A DNA stretch of 64,000 bases from Bog-473 sp963766995 (GTDB lineage Bacteria; Actinomycetota; Acidimicrobiia; Acidimicrobiales; RAAP-2): NCBI GenBank assembly GCA_963766995.1, contig CAVYCE010000001.1:372001-436000 (forward strand), in the 5' to 3' direction. Shown here one piece after another: positions 1 to 8,979 of the stretch; position 1 is the first letter of the stretch, and each line of letters begins with the position of its first letter. Under the pieces are notes generated by a model. It was given only the letters and a program-made list of their open reading frames with translations. It was not told the DNA's origin and did no database searches. Both the position numbers and the translations under genes were made by a program.

Positions 1-1
1 G

Positions 2-799
2 ACCACACGCCTGGAACATTCACACCTGCTCGACATCGTGGAGGAGGTAAACCAAGAAGTGTCGTCAGCCATCGCGGTCGGCAACTTGCTCGTCTTCTCC
101 GAACTGGCTCCGATCTTCACCGCCATGGTGGCCGGGCAGGACATCGCTCCGCTCCTCGACGACCTCGATGCCCAAGGTGTCGATACCGCTGCAGTGCGAC
201 AGGCCTTCACCCACTACACCGCGGCCCTGTCCCATTCAGGCGGTCGATGTGCGTCAGTACTGGCCGCCAACATTCTGGCCGTCAGTCATGAGCAGGAGCG
301 ACTACAGCCAAACATCGAAACCGCACTCAATGCCGCCGTGCACGATGTCTTCGTCAACGTGGTCAAACGAGACTTCGTACTCGATATGCCAAAGGCCGAT
401 GACCACAACCTCTTCCACCACCTATGCGGTGAAGTGGGCTCTGCCTTCGAGCACGCCTGGCAGACGGTGCTGACCGGCATCATGTTGCGGCTGGTGACAC
501 CGGGCCAGGTCTTCGATCTGCATGACGACGTCCCGCCCCTCGACCGGCAACTCTTTCCAGCTGAGCTGGCCAATTTAGAGGGCTCGGTAGCGGAGGGTCC
601 CTACGGCCAGTGGGATCGCACCGAGGGCTCAGGCGTACCCAGCGGCGCTGACGACTGGGCCAACATGCACGAGCGCATGAACTACATCGTCACGTTGTTC
701 CGCTCGCGCCAGCACCACCCTGCGCTCTTCGACCCGCCCTTTACCGACGATCAGCTCGTAGCGCTTGCCGGTGGGCACCTCCCTGAGGGACTCCTGTAA
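2..799 (+). CDS. Hypothetical protein, 3' part of a gene entering from outside the window
   Basis: The frame is open from base 2 to the TAA at 797-799, so the gene probably begins upstream of the window; an internal GTG at 38 is the first start codon visible but nothing favours it. The 265 visible codons are mostly helical and polar, with no signal peptide, membrane segment or catalytic motif that I recognise. Features that could help a profile search are FHHLCGEVGSAFEHAW in the middle and ALFDPPFTDDQ near the C-terminus. It converges on the MpaB-like gene, overlapping its 3' end by 59 bp. Function unknown. Confidence 0.6.
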   Translation, partial: TTRLEHSHLLDIVEEVNQEVSSAIAVGNLLVFSELAPIFTAMVAGQDIAPLLDDLDAQGVDTAAVRQAFTHYTAALSHSGGRCASVLAANILAVSHEQERLQPNIETALNAAVHDVFVNVVKRDFVLDMPKADDHNLFHHLCGEVGSAFEHAWQTVLTGIMLRLVTPGQVFDLHDDVPPLDRQLFPAELANLEGSVAEGPYGQWDRTEGSGVPSGADDWANMHERMNYIVTLFRSRQHHPALFDPPFTDDQLVALAGGHLPEGLL

Positions 800-1910
800 C
801 CGACACCCCCCAGCGGTCAGCTAAATGATCAGGAACAGCAAAAGTGGCGCGACCTGACCGCTCGGCACCGATGGCCAACTGGAGCATGCCCAGGCCGATG
901 CGGTCGGACAGCCCACGGAGGAAGCGCCGGTGTGCTCGCTGGGCCGACAGCAACCGCGTCACCGAAGCCAACGGTAAGAACATCACTCTGGTCCAATCGG
1001 CCGGGGGCACGCCGATCAGGTCGGCCGTGTCATCACCGACGTAGTAGCGGATGGTGGTCGCTGGCAGCCCCTTCAGTCCACGGGGCGCCAGATCGTCGCC
1101 CTGCGCCAACAAAGCCACTGTCAGCTCGGCACCGGCTGCGCTCGCCGCGAATTGGCGCCGACGCACAACCGGCATGAGCTCCCGGGTCTGCGCCCGGGTC
1201 AGCGGCAGCAGATCAGCCCGCACGCCCAGAAGTGATCCGACGTAGGACCAAGCGTGGAGATACGCGTCGGCGTCTTCTTCGCTGTACACCACGCCCGTGC
1301 GGTCGAAGACCTCAAAGACGACCTCAGTGAAGGTCAACAGGGTCTCGAGCAGATCCTCTTGATTGATGGGTACACCCCATGCCGGGTCCCACTCAGCCTT
1401 GGGATCATGGGTGATGAGCCAACGCACGGCCGCATGCATGAGACGTACATGCCGGATGTCACTCAGGCCCCGGCCACCGTCCACCAGACCCATGGGCTCC
1501 ATCACGTCGAGGTGGAACTGGGCCGTCTCGTTCAGTCGCCGCTTGGTGTCGGTGACGAGCCGGGCCGTGAGAGCGAGCACCTGCACCCCGCGGCAGCAGG
1601 CATAGGCACTCGGGAGGGCCGCCGCGTACAGCGCCGTGAAGACGTGGGAACCCCAGCGGGCGAAACGCTCCTGTCCCGCGGCTACGAGTGCCGGGTCCAT
1701 CCAATCGGGGATGTCGACTGGCCCCGCCAGGTAGGCCTGCACCACATCCGAACTGAGATGGCCCTCTTTGTGCACCATGGTGCGCATCAGCGCGTCGGGT
1801 TCGCTCTCTTTGACGTGCTCGAAGTGGGCTGCCGCCACCTCGTCAGCCAAGGGGTCCGCCTCAGTGCGCAACCTGTTGAGGAAGTCGTCATTGCACTGCG
1901 CCGCGTTCAC
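741..1910 (-). CDS. MpaB/DUF2236-family (latex-clearing-protein-like) oxygenase
   Basis: Predicted b-type haem protein of the DUF2236 fold, 389 aa. The family includes rubber-cleaving Lcp and mycophenolic-acid MpaB'; most members have no known substrate. The segment TARLVTDTKRRLNETAQ (about 115-131), followed by VRLMHAAVR with His159, matches the region that in Lcp supplies conserved basic residues and the proximal haem histidine. No signal peptide is seen. The GTG start at 1910 overlaps the stop of the cyclase gene by 4 bp (GTGA), so the two are probably translated together. The 3' end overlaps the convergent first gene. Family call good, substrate unknown. Confidence 0.75.
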   Translation of the reverse strand: MNAAQCNDDFLNRLRTEADPLADEVAAAHFEHVKESEPDALMRTMVHKEGHLSSDVVQAYLAGPVDIPDWMDPALVAAGQERFARWGSHVFTALYAAALPSAYACCRGVQVLALTARLVTDTKRRLNETAQFHLDVMEPMGLVDGGRGLSDIRHVRLMHAAVRWLITHDPKAEWDPAWGVPINQEDLLETLLTFTEVVFEVFDRTGVVYSEEDADAYLHAWSYVGSLLGVRADLLPLTRAQTRELMPVVRRRQFAASAAGAELTVALLAQGDDLAPRGLKGLPATTIRYYVGDDTADLIGVPPADWTRVMFLPLASVTRLLSAQRAHRRFLRGLSDRIGLGMLQLAIGAERSGRATFAVPDHLADRWGVSVTGVPQGGAHRQALRADRR

Positions 1911-4786
1911 TGCTGCCCCAGAGCGGCTTCGGCCCGGCCCATGCTGAGCGTGGGCTCTTGGTCCTGGAACGTCGCCACCAGTGTCGCCAATTCGGCCCGC
2001 ACCTGCGGTGCAGACCCGGGCAACAGGACCCTCGAGGTTAAGGCTCGCAGTTCGAGCATTCGCATGCCCGATGAATGTGCAAACGCCACCGCTGCGGCAA
2101 AATCTTCGTCTGCTGCCACCGGATTACCCAGGCGCAGCTGCAGCTCGCCGCGCACACGCAGAATTTCGGGCAGGCAAAATAGCTCGCCGGTCGATCGCGC
2201 CGTCTCTTCGGCCTGTTGCAACAAGCTTAAGCCGCGCTGCGGTTCGGTGTCTGGGTGATCCGCCAGCAGCATGGAGAAGTACGGCTGCAAGAGCGGACCC
2301 GGCATCTCCGGTTCTACGCTTCCCTCTCCGGACCACCAGCGCAGGACGGCAATCCACAGCCGCCATTGTCGAGTCGTCACATCGTCGCCCAACTGTCCTT
2401 TTCCTTCAGTCAGTGAGAGAACCAGATCCCGGTCGCCATCGAACTGGGCCATGATCGCTGCCGTCGCCGCGGTCACGGCTTGGGCTTGCGGCACCCCGCA
2501 GCTAGCGGTGAAGCGGATCGTGTCGGCCCGGATGCGATGGCCGTCGGTGACCCGACCCATCAGCCAGCAGCCCAGCGAAGCCAGGGTGCGCGTGGCGGCC
2601 AAGACGATCTCGGCCACCGCAGCGGACAAGGTCGGCAGCACAGGCAGGTCCTGACTCAGTGGAAGACCGGCGGCCTCGAAAGAGGACTCCATGGCGGCCA
2701 CGCCTTCAACGACCTTCCCCTGCCATACCCAGCCTCCCCCGGCGAACTGGGCTAACACCTGCTCGGCCCATCCGTTTTGGGATTCGACGGCCAACTTCAT
2801 GGCCTCGGGCAAGGCGGCATCGACGGAAGCAAAATCACCGTTGGCCTGCCACCACGGCAGCAGCACCATCAGACTCAGGAGCAGGGTTTCCTGATCACCC
2901 AAGCGCCGGGCCAGCTCCTGCACCCTCATGGCTTCCTCCATGACAGCAGGTTGGGCCTGGTCAACGGCAGTGAGACACATCGTCAATCGGCTGCGCGCCC
3001 CCAGTTCCATCAGGTCGCGCTCATCGTCGGGCAACTGCGACACCAACTCCAACAACTCGCGCTCGTGACCAGCCGCCTCACGAAACCGCGCATTTCGTCG
3101 CGCCGTGCGTGACGCCAATCGCCACGTCGCAATCGCCTCGGGCGCCCGACCCGCCGCGCCCAGGTGATACGCCGCAGTTTCAGGCTGAGCGTCCAGCAGA
3201 CTCGCCTCGATCATGTGATCGGCCACTTCCGAATGTGCCCGGCGACGTTCGGTTCGCAGAACCGATCGATAGGCCGCTTCGTGAATGAGCGCGTGGCGGA
3301 ACCACAGCCGCCCATCCGACTCGGGCGCGTCCACCACCGCTTGGTCCACCAGGTGTTGCAAGTGTCCATCAATGGTGGCTAGGTCCAGGCCTGACACTCG
3401 TTGCAACGTCTGACGGTCGAAGGCGCGCCCGATAATGGCGGCCAGCTGAGCCGTCTGCTTGGCGTCACCCAGCCGATCGAGCCGAGCCGCAATCACCTCA
3501 GTCAGCGTGGCGGGGATACCCGCAGCGCCCTCAGGGTCGGACGAGCCGTCGATAACCGCCCGGGTCAGTTCCTCCAGGAAAAGAGGAACGCCGTCGGCTC
3601 GCTCCACCAAGGCGCGCGTCATGTCCTCGGTCAGTTGATCCCCGCCCGGTACGCCCCACACGATGGCCATCGCATCGTCGGGATGTAGCCGATCAAGGTC
3701 GAGCCGGTGCGGCGTCACTGATGGCTGGTCGTCAATAAATTCCCGACGAGCAGTCAGTACCTCGAGCACGGTGCAGTTGCTCCGCGCCACCTGGTCCACC
3801 ACCTCAATGGTGCTCGGGTCCGCCCAGTGGGCATCCTCCACCAGCAACAGCAAGGGACGATCGGCCGCCCGCTCCATGAGCCAGGACGCCGCGTCGGCGG
3901 GATCCACCGGCACCTCCCCCATGAGCGCCCCGAAGGGGTGCAAGGGACTTAATGCATCGCGCCGCCCGCAATAGATGGGTGCGACGGGGGCGCCTCGATC
4001 AGACAGGACACCGGCGAACTCTTGCAGCAGGCGCGACTTGCCGATGCCCGGCTCACCTGTGATCAGCACGGCCCGAGCTGGTCCGTCCTGCACTGACTCC
4101 CAATGCTCGTGCAGCCAATCAGACTCCCGCTGCCTCGCCACATAACTGGTCAGAGGTCCGGTCTCAAGCCGCCGCCGGGCCGAGCTGCGATGCCGCACCA
4201 GCGACGCCGGCACCTCCCGGCTAATGCCCTTGAGCGTCAACGCACCGACTGACTCCATCACGAAGTAACCGGCCACCATTCGCGCCGTCACGTCACTGAC
4301 GATGACCTGGCCCGGTTGAGCCACCGCCTGCAGACGCGCCGCCAGATTGGGGACCTCTCCAAACACGTCGGCGATGCGGCTGGCCCCGCCCGCCCGTACG
4401 GCCGCCATCACCACCTCCCCGGTATGTACGCCGACCCGGGCCTGCAGATCGGACAACACCAACGCAGCCGGCAGATCCTCACGCAGTCGACTCACTCGAT
4501 CCACAATGGCCAGCCCCGCCGCTACCGCCTCGCGTCCTGCCGATTCGGTGGCCACCGGATAGCCGAAGTAAGCCACCACCCCGTCACCCTGAAACTGGGC
4601 CACCACGCCGCCGTGTTCGTCCACCACAGCAGCCACGGCTCGTTGATAGGCCTCGATCACCTCGTGCAGGTCTTCGGGATCGAGTTGAGCTGCAAGCTCG
4701 GTCGACCCCACCAAGTCCGAGAACAGCACCGTCAAACTGCGCCGCTCGTCAGGTAGGTCGGCTCCAGGTGCCATCGGCTCCGCCAC
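1907..4786 (-). CDS. Class III adenylate/guanylate cyclase fused to AAA ATPase and TPR-like region
   Basis: Large signalling regulator of 959 aa. The N-terminal catalytic domain (about 15-185) has LFSDLVGSTE and FQGDGVVAYFG, which carry the two metal-binding aspartates of class III cyclases, plus GVHTGEVV. An ATPase follows, with Walker A GEPGIGKS (about 245-252) and Walker B LLLLVEDAHWAD. The rest is helical and TPR-like, resembling the MalT/AfsR-type architecture. The recorded start is GTG 4786; an in-frame ATG at 4774 with GGAG just upstream is equally good. It is the first gene of a two-gene unit with the MpaB-like oxygenase. Cyclase activity is inferred from the retained aspartates. Confidence 0.82.
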   Translation of the reverse strand: MAEPMAPGADLPDERRSLTVLFSDLVGSTELAAQLDPEDLHEVIEAYQRAVAAVVDEHGGVVAQFQGDGVVAYFGYPVATESAGREAVAAGLAIVDRVSRLREDLPAALVLSDLQARVGVHTGEVVMAAVRAGGASRIADVFGEVPNLAARLQAVAQPGQVIVSDVTARMVAGYFVMESVGALTLKGISREVPASLVRHRSSARRRLETGPLTSYVARQRESDWLHEHWESVQDGPARAVLITGEPGIGKSRLLQEFAGVLSDRGAPVAPIYCGRRDALSPLHPFGALMGEVPVDPADAASWLMERAADRPLLLLVEDAHWADPSTIEVVDQVARSNCTVLEVLTARREFIDDQPSVTPHRLDLDRLHPDDAMAIVWGVPGGDQLTEDMTRALVERADGVPLFLEELTRAVIDGSSDPEGAAGIPATLTEVIAARLDRLGDAKQTAQLAAIIGRAFDRQTLQRVSGLDLATIDGHLQHLVDQAVVDAPESDGRLWFRHALIHEAAYRSVLRTERRRAHSEVADHMIEASLLDAQPETAAYHLGAAGRAPEAIATWRLASRTARRNARFREAAGHERELLELVSQLPDDERDLMELGARSRLTMCLTAVDQAQPAVMEEAMRVQELARRLGDQETLLLSLMVLLPWWQANGDFASVDAALPEAMKLAVESQNGWAEQVLAQFAGGGWVWQGKVVEGVAAMESSFEAAGLPLSQDLPVLPTLSAAVAEIVLAATRTLASLGCWLMGRVTDGHRIRADTIRFTASCGVPQAQAVTAATAAIMAQFDGDRDLVLSLTEGKGQLGDDVTTRQWRLWIAVLRWWSGEGSVEPEMPGPLLQPYFSMLLADHPDTEPQRGLSLLQQAEETARSTGELFCLPEILRVRGELQLRLGNPVAADEDFAAAVAFAHSSGMRMLELRALTSRVLLPGSAPQVRAELATLVATFQDQEPTLSMGRAEAALGQQ

Positions 4787-4938
4787 CGTTCAGGCTCCGC
4801 CAACACTGGGGTCGGCGCGCCGGAACAGCACCAACACGCATGACCGCCGACTGCGCATAAGCGCAATCTAGGACGAACGTGCTTCCCCAGGCAGCCCTCA
4901 GCCCCGGATGCCCGAAGGCACAGTGTGCGTATGATCAC

Positions 4939-4952
4939 TGACACACGTTCTA
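4939..4952. promoter_or_regulatory. KstR-like operator upstream of the P450 gene
   Basis: The sequence TGACACACGTTCTA matches the published KstR palindrome TNNAACNNGTTNNA at seven of eight fixed positions (C instead of the first A); the right half GTTCTA is ideal. It lies 50 bp before the chosen P450 start in the divergent space to the cyclase gene. A perfect match to the same motif lies at 13534-13547. KstR is the TetR-type repressor of sterol catabolism in mycobacteria; no kstR gene is in the window. Confidence 0.45.
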
Positions 4953-4958
4953 GAAATT

Positions 4959-4977
4959 GCCTCCACCCGCTGGAGGC
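4959..4977. promoter_or_regulatory. 7-bp inverted repeat in the P450 leader
   Basis: GCCTCCA and TGGAGGC form a perfect inverted repeat with a 5-base spacer, between the KstR-like box and the P450 start at 5002. It could be a second operator or a small leader hairpin. No assignment can be made from sequence alone. Confidence 0.3.
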
Positions 4978-5001
4978 ATCTGCCGGCCGAATGGGGGGCC
5001 A

Positions 5002-6255
5002 ATGGGCCTTGATGAGATCGACCTGATTGACGGGCGCAACTTCGTCTCGGGCGTGCCCCACGAGTGGTTTCGCCAGCTGCGCGCTGAGGCCCCCGTGTAC
5101 TGGCACCCCGAGAAGACAGCTCCCCGAGGCGGCTTCTGGACCGTCACTGGATACGAGGACTGCGTCACCGTGAACCGGGACTGGGAGCACTTCTCCTCGG
5201 CCAAGCGCTCCGCCCTCTTCAATGAGATGGACGATGAACAGCTGGTCCAGCAGCAAATGATGATGCTGAACATGGACCCGACCATGCACACGCGCTACCG
5301 CCGGTTGGTCAACAAGGGCTTCACCCCCAAAATGGTGCGCGATCTGGAAGCCCAAATTGTGGGGTACGCCGACGGCATCATCGACGCTGTCTGCGAACGA
5401 GGTAGCGCCGACTTCGTGGTGGAGATTTCGGCCGAACTCCCGCTACTGGTCATTGCCGAGCTGCTGGGCGTTCCCCAGGAAGATCGGCGCCTGGTCTTCG
5501 ACTGGTCGAACCGAATGATCGGGTCGGAGGATCCTGAATACCAGATGCCCGACACCGACCCGGGCGAAGCTGCGGCTGCCGTGTTCAGCTACGCAGAGAA
5601 GTTGGCCTCCGATCGCCGCCTCGCCCCACGCCAGGACCTGGTCTCCGTCCTGTTGGACGCCGAGGTGGAGGGCGAGAAGCTCAACGAGTTCGAGCTGGAC
5701 CTCTTCTTCCTCCTCCTCATTGTGGCCGGCAACGAAACCACTCGGAACTTGATGTCCGGCGCCATGCACGCCTTCTTCGACCACCCCGACCAGTGGGAGC
5801 TCCTGAAGCGGGACCGATCACTTCTGCCCAGCGCGGTGGAAGAGATGCTGCGCTACGTCACCCCGGTCATGCATTTCCGCCGCACCGCCGTCATGGACAC
5901 CGAACTCGGCGGCCAGCAGATCAAGGAAGGCGACAAGGTGGTGTTCTGGCACACCTCGGCCAACCGGGACGAGTCGGTGTTCGAGCATCCCAACGAATTC
6001 GACATCACCAGGAATCCCAACAACCACATCGCCTTTGGCGGTGGTGGTCCTCACTTCTGCTTGGGCGCCAACTTGGCCCGGATGGAAATCACCGTGATGT
6101 TCGACCGCCTGCTGGACCGCATACCCGACATCCGCCTGGACGGCGACATTCAGCGCCTGCAGTCCAACTTCATCAACGGCACCAAGCACATTCCCATCGC
6201 CTTTGCACCGTCCAAGCCCATTGGTGGCACCCCACTGCCAGCCCGGGCCAGTTGA
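5002..6255 (+). CDS. Cytochrome P450, CYP125/CYP142-like
   Basis: Soluble haem monooxygenase of 417 aa. Seen: I-helix oxygen-activation motif AGNETT (about 242-247), ExxR motif EEMLR (about 281-284), and haem-binding FGGGGPHFCLG with the cysteine ligand near 353. The N-terminal part (VPHEWFRQLRAEAPVYW, RRLVNKGFTPKMVRDLE) resembles actinobacterial CYP125/124/142 enzymes that oxidise terminal carbons of steroid or isoprenoid side chains. I chose ATG 5002, preceded by a GGGGGG run, over the in-frame ATG at 4957, which would add 15 atypical residues. Two LLM oxidoreductases follow closely, and a KstR-like box and hairpin precede it. Substrate is inferred. Confidence 0.88.
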   Translation: MGLDEIDLIDGRNFVSGVPHEWFRQLRAEAPVYWHPEKTAPRGGFWTVTGYEDCVTVNRDWEHFSSAKRSALFNEMDDEQLVQQQMMMLNMDPTMHTRYRRLVNKGFTPKMVRDLEAQIVGYADGIIDAVCERGSADFVVEISAELPLLVIAELLGVPQEDRRLVFDWSNRMIGSEDPEYQMPDTDPGEAAAAVFSYAEKLASDRRLAPRQDLVSVLLDAEVEGEKLNEFELDLFFLLLIVAGNETTRNLMSGAMHAFFDHPDQWELLKRDRSLLPSAVEEMLRYVTPVMHFRRTAVMDTELGGQQIKEGDKVVFWHTSANRDESVFEHPNEFDITRNPNNHIAFGGGGPHFCLGANLARMEITVMFDRLLDRIPDIRLDGDIQRLQSNFINGTKHIPIAFAPSKPIGGTPLPARAS

Positions 6256-6260
6256 ACGGC

Positions 6261-7166
6261 GTGTCCGACAGCCCGGTTCGATTCCACCAGTCAGTCACCT
6301 TCCTCCCCACCCACCAGGCCGTGCCGATAGCCAAGGCCTGTGACGAACTGGGCTACGGCGGCATTTACATTTCGGACCATCTCTTCAATCCACGTGAACT
6401 TGAGTCCAGGTACACCTACTCGGTACGCGAGGACGGGGCGCCCGGTTGGGAGCACGAGACGCCCTGGCCCGATCCCATGTGCGTGATTGCCGGGCTGGCT
6501 ACCGTCACCGAACACCTCACCTTCACCACCGGCGTCTACATCGCGCCGGCCCGTGACCTCATTACCGTGGCCAAGTCGGTGGGCACCACCGCCGTCCTAT
6601 CCAACAATCGGGTCCGACTCGGCGTCGGCGTGGGTTGGTGCAAGGAGGAGTTCGAACAGACCGGCCAGGACTTCACCAATCGCGGCAAGCGGTTGGACGA
6701 AATGATCGTGGCGCTGCGCACCCTGTGGCACGACGGCTGGGTGGAGTTCCACGGCACCTACTACGACGTGCCCGAATGCCAGATGCTGCCCGCCCCGACT
6801 GCTCCCATCCCAATTATCGGAGGCGGCCATTCGCCCGTGGCCCTCAGGAGAACGGCCGCTCTGTGCGACGGCTGGATTGCCGCCGGTGCCTACACCGAGG
6901 ACGAAGCCTGGACCCACCTGGCATCGCTCCGCCAGGCTCTCAAAGAGGCCGGTCGTGATGAGACCGACTTCACCATCTACCTGTCTCTCAATGAACGCCC
7001 CGACGTCGACATGTACCGGCGCTTCGTCCATGCCGGCGTCACCGATTTCGTGTGCGCTCCCTGGATGTTCGTTCCCGTCGAGCCGTCCACCCCCGACGCC
7101 GAAGCACTGGCCAGTCGCCTGGGCGCGGTGAAATGGTTCGCTGATGAATTCGTCGCCAAGGTCTGA
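6261..7166 (+). CDS. F420-dependent LLM-class oxidoreductase (Rv2161c-like group)
   Basis: Luciferase-like TIM-barrel enzyme, 301 aa, expected to use coenzyme F420. Seen: the N-terminal strand with FHQSVTFLPTH, then GYGGIYISDHLF, LTFTTGVYIAPAR, RVRLGVGVGWCKEEFEQ and PIPIIGGGHSPVALRR, the usual order of the family. The GTG at 6261 is only 5 bases after the P450 stop, indicating cotranscription; the longer open frame reaching back to 5793 lies inside the P450 gene and is not coding. The reaction may be a reduction or an oxidation of a P450 product. Substrate unknown. Confidence 0.85.
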   Translation: MSDSPVRFHQSVTFLPTHQAVPIAKACDELGYGGIYISDHLFNPRELESRYTYSVREDGAPGWEHETPWPDPMCVIAGLATVTEHLTFTTGVYIAPARDLITVAKSVGTTAVLSNNRVRLGVGVGWCKEEFEQTGQDFTNRGKRLDEMIVALRTLWHDGWVEFHGTYYDVPECQMLPAPTAPIPIIGGGHSPVALRRTAALCDGWIAAGAYTEDEAWTHLASLRQALKEAGRDETDFTIYLSLNERPDVDMYRRFVHAGVTDFVCAPWMFVPVEPSTPDAEALASRLGAVKWFADEFVAKV

Positions 7167-7199
7167 GCCCGCAGGGGCCCACAAGAGCAGAGGTACGCC

Positions 7200-8237
7200 A
7201 TGAAGGACATGAAGGTCGGACTGCAGCTGGGATATTGGGGATCGGGGCCACCACCCAATGCGGTGGAGCTCGTGAAAGAGGCCGAAGGACTGGGCTTCGA
7301 TTCAGTGTGGACGGCAGAGTCCTACGGCTCCGACGCGTTGACTCCCCTGGCTTGGTGGGGCTCGCGAACAGAGAAGGTCCGACTGGGTACCTCGCTCTGC
7401 CAGCTCAGTGCTCGTACCCCCACCGCCATGGGCATGGCCGCCATCACGATGGACCACCTCTCGGGCGGTCGCTTCGTGCTCGGGCTCGGCGTCTCGGGGC
7501 CCCAGGTGGTGGAAGGTTGGTACGGCCAATCGTTCAAGGCCCCGCTGGCTCGCACCCGCGAGTACGTGGACATTGTGCGCCAGGTGGTGGCCCGCAAAGA
7601 GCCCGTCACCAACGACGGTCCCAACTACCCGCTGCCCTTCCCGGGCGGGACAGGTCTGGGTAAGCCGCTCAAGCCAATTGTGCATCCGCTGCGATCTGAC
7701 ATCTCCATCATTTTGGGCGCCGAGGGTCCGAAGAACGTGGCCCTGGCGGCCGAGATCGCCGACGGGTGGTTCCCCATCTTCTTCTCCCCCAAGGCCATGT
7801 CCTCCTTCGAGGATTCCATGGACGAAGGCTTTGCCCGGCCTACGGCCCGTCGCTCGGTGAAGGACTTCGAAGTACTGGCCTTCGCTCCCACCGTCATCAG
7901 CGATGACGTGGAGAAGGCGGCCGACGGCTTCCGCCCGTTCATGGCGCTCTACATCGGCGGCATGGGTGCCAAGGACATGAACTTCCACTTCGACGTCTTC
8001 GCCCGCATGGGTTACGAGGAAGCGGCCACCAAAATTCAGGACGCCTATTTGGACGGACGCAAGGACGACGCGGCCGCCGCCGTACCCACGGCCATGGTGG
8101 AGGACATTGCACTGGTTGGTCCCGCCGAAAAAATCCGCGATGACCTCGAGGCCTGGCGCGAGTCGCGGGCCACCACCATGCTGATCAACGGCGATGTGCA
8201 GACCTTGCGCACCATGGCCGATCTGATTCTGGGCTAA
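7200..8237 (+). CDS. F420-dependent LLM-class oxidoreductase, Rv3520c-like
   Basis: Luciferase-like enzyme of 345 aa. MKVGLQLGYWG, the segment GFDSVWTAESYGSDALTP, RTPTAMGMAAITMDHLSGG and VLGLGVSGPQVVEGWYGQ follow the Rv3520c-type subfamily of F420-dependent oxidoreductases almost block by block. AGAGG precedes the ATG at 7200; a second ATG at 7209 is possible. It follows the other LLM gene by 33 bp and is probably the last gene of the P450 transcript. In Mycobacterium the Rv3520c gene lies in the sterol-catabolic region, which agrees with the KstR-like box upstream. Substrate is not known. Confidence 0.88.
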   Translation: MKDMKVGLQLGYWGSGPPPNAVELVKEAEGLGFDSVWTAESYGSDALTPLAWWGSRTEKVRLGTSLCQLSARTPTAMGMAAITMDHLSGGRFVLGLGVSGPQVVEGWYGQSFKAPLARTREYVDIVRQVVARKEPVTNDGPNYPLPFPGGTGLGKPLKPIVHPLRSDISIILGAEGPKNVALAAEIADGWFPIFFSPKAMSSFEDSMDEGFARPTARRSVKDFEVLAFAPTVISDDVEKAADGFRPFMALYIGGMGAKDMNFHFDVFARMGYEEAATKIQDAYLDGRKDDAAAAVPTAMVEDIALVGPAEKIRDDLEAWRESRATTMLINGDVQTLRTMADLILG

Positions 8238-8254
8238 GCCCGATTGGCCTCACG

Positions 8255-8818
8255 CTAGGTGGCGACGGGGCTCACCTTCAGCTGCACTGTGGCCGAATCG
8301 GCCGAGCAATTGACCCCGACGGTCACCGTCACCATGTAGGTGCCCGGCGCCACGTAGTGGTGGGTCAGCGACCACGATTCATTGGCCGCCAGGCCCGGAC
8401 CGGCCACACACACTTCATCAGTGGGATTCGACGCCACTTCTCCGTCGCCGTAGGTGAGCGAGTAATGCAATGCGCCGGGCGCATGCACCTCCTTCGCTGT
8501 GATGGTGAAGACCACGGCCGTCCCAATCTGCCCGTTACTGGGAGACGCGGTGACCCGAATGCTCAGTCCTCCGCTGGTGGCCGAGGCTGATGCGACTGAG
8601 ATGCTGGTGGTACTTGTGTTGGTGGCCGCTGAAGTCGATGTCGTGGTCTCGGAGGGCAGCGTGGGCGGCGCCGTGAGGATCACGGAAGTAGTCGAGCTAC
8701 GACCACTGGTCCCCGTAATCGTCTGCTGCAACGACTCCTTCTTCGCCGGCGTGGAGCAGGCGGCCAGTAACACCGCACCTCCGAGTGCGGCCGCGGCGAC
8801 AGAACGCCAGCGATTCAT
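8255..8818 (-). CDS. Secreted lipoprotein with PKD-like domain
   Basis: Lipoprotein of 187 aa from ATG 8818. A signal peptide of about 20 residues ends in lipobox LLAAC with Cys21 as the lipidation site. A Ser/Thr-rich linker (about 35-80) leads to a beta-rich C-terminal domain with LTYGDGEVASN and HHYVAPGTYMVTVTV, typical of PKD/Ig-like folds on the cell surface. Two cysteines (in DEVCVAG and GVNCSAD) may form a disulphide. An upstream in-frame start at 8872 would put 18 residues before the signal peptide and is unlikely. It converges on the LLM gene with 17 bp between. Confidence 0.8.
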   Translation of the reverse strand: MNRWRSVAAAALGGAVLLAACSTPAKKESLQQTITGTSGRSSTTSVILTAPPTLPSETTTSTSAATNTSTTSISVASASATSGGLSIRVTASPSNGQIGTAVVFTITAKEVHAPGALHYSLTYGDGEVASNPTDEVCVAGPGLAANESWSLTHHYVAPGTYMVTVTVGVNCSADSATVQLKVSPVAT

Positions 8819-8979
8819 CGTCCGCACGCTCCAACCATGCCGCTGCACCGTAGCGCCAGAGTGCTGCACCACAGGAACCGCCGGTCCAGCACCAGTGGTG
8901 CGTGTTGGTTAGATTGACTTGCAACTCCCACCTGGGGAATCACCGGTCCAATGCCGGATTGAAACGAGGCGACACCGAC

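Noticed and set aside
1254..2258. 334-codon open frame on the + strand
   Set aside because: It is antisense to the MpaB and cyclase genes, is rich in His/Arg, has no family pattern, and is the usual shadow frame of GC-rich coding DNA.
5793..6260. N-terminal extension of the first LLM protein by 156 residues
   Set aside because: This stretch lies inside the P450 gene in another frame and contains no LLM sequence; GTG 6261 starts the family-like region.
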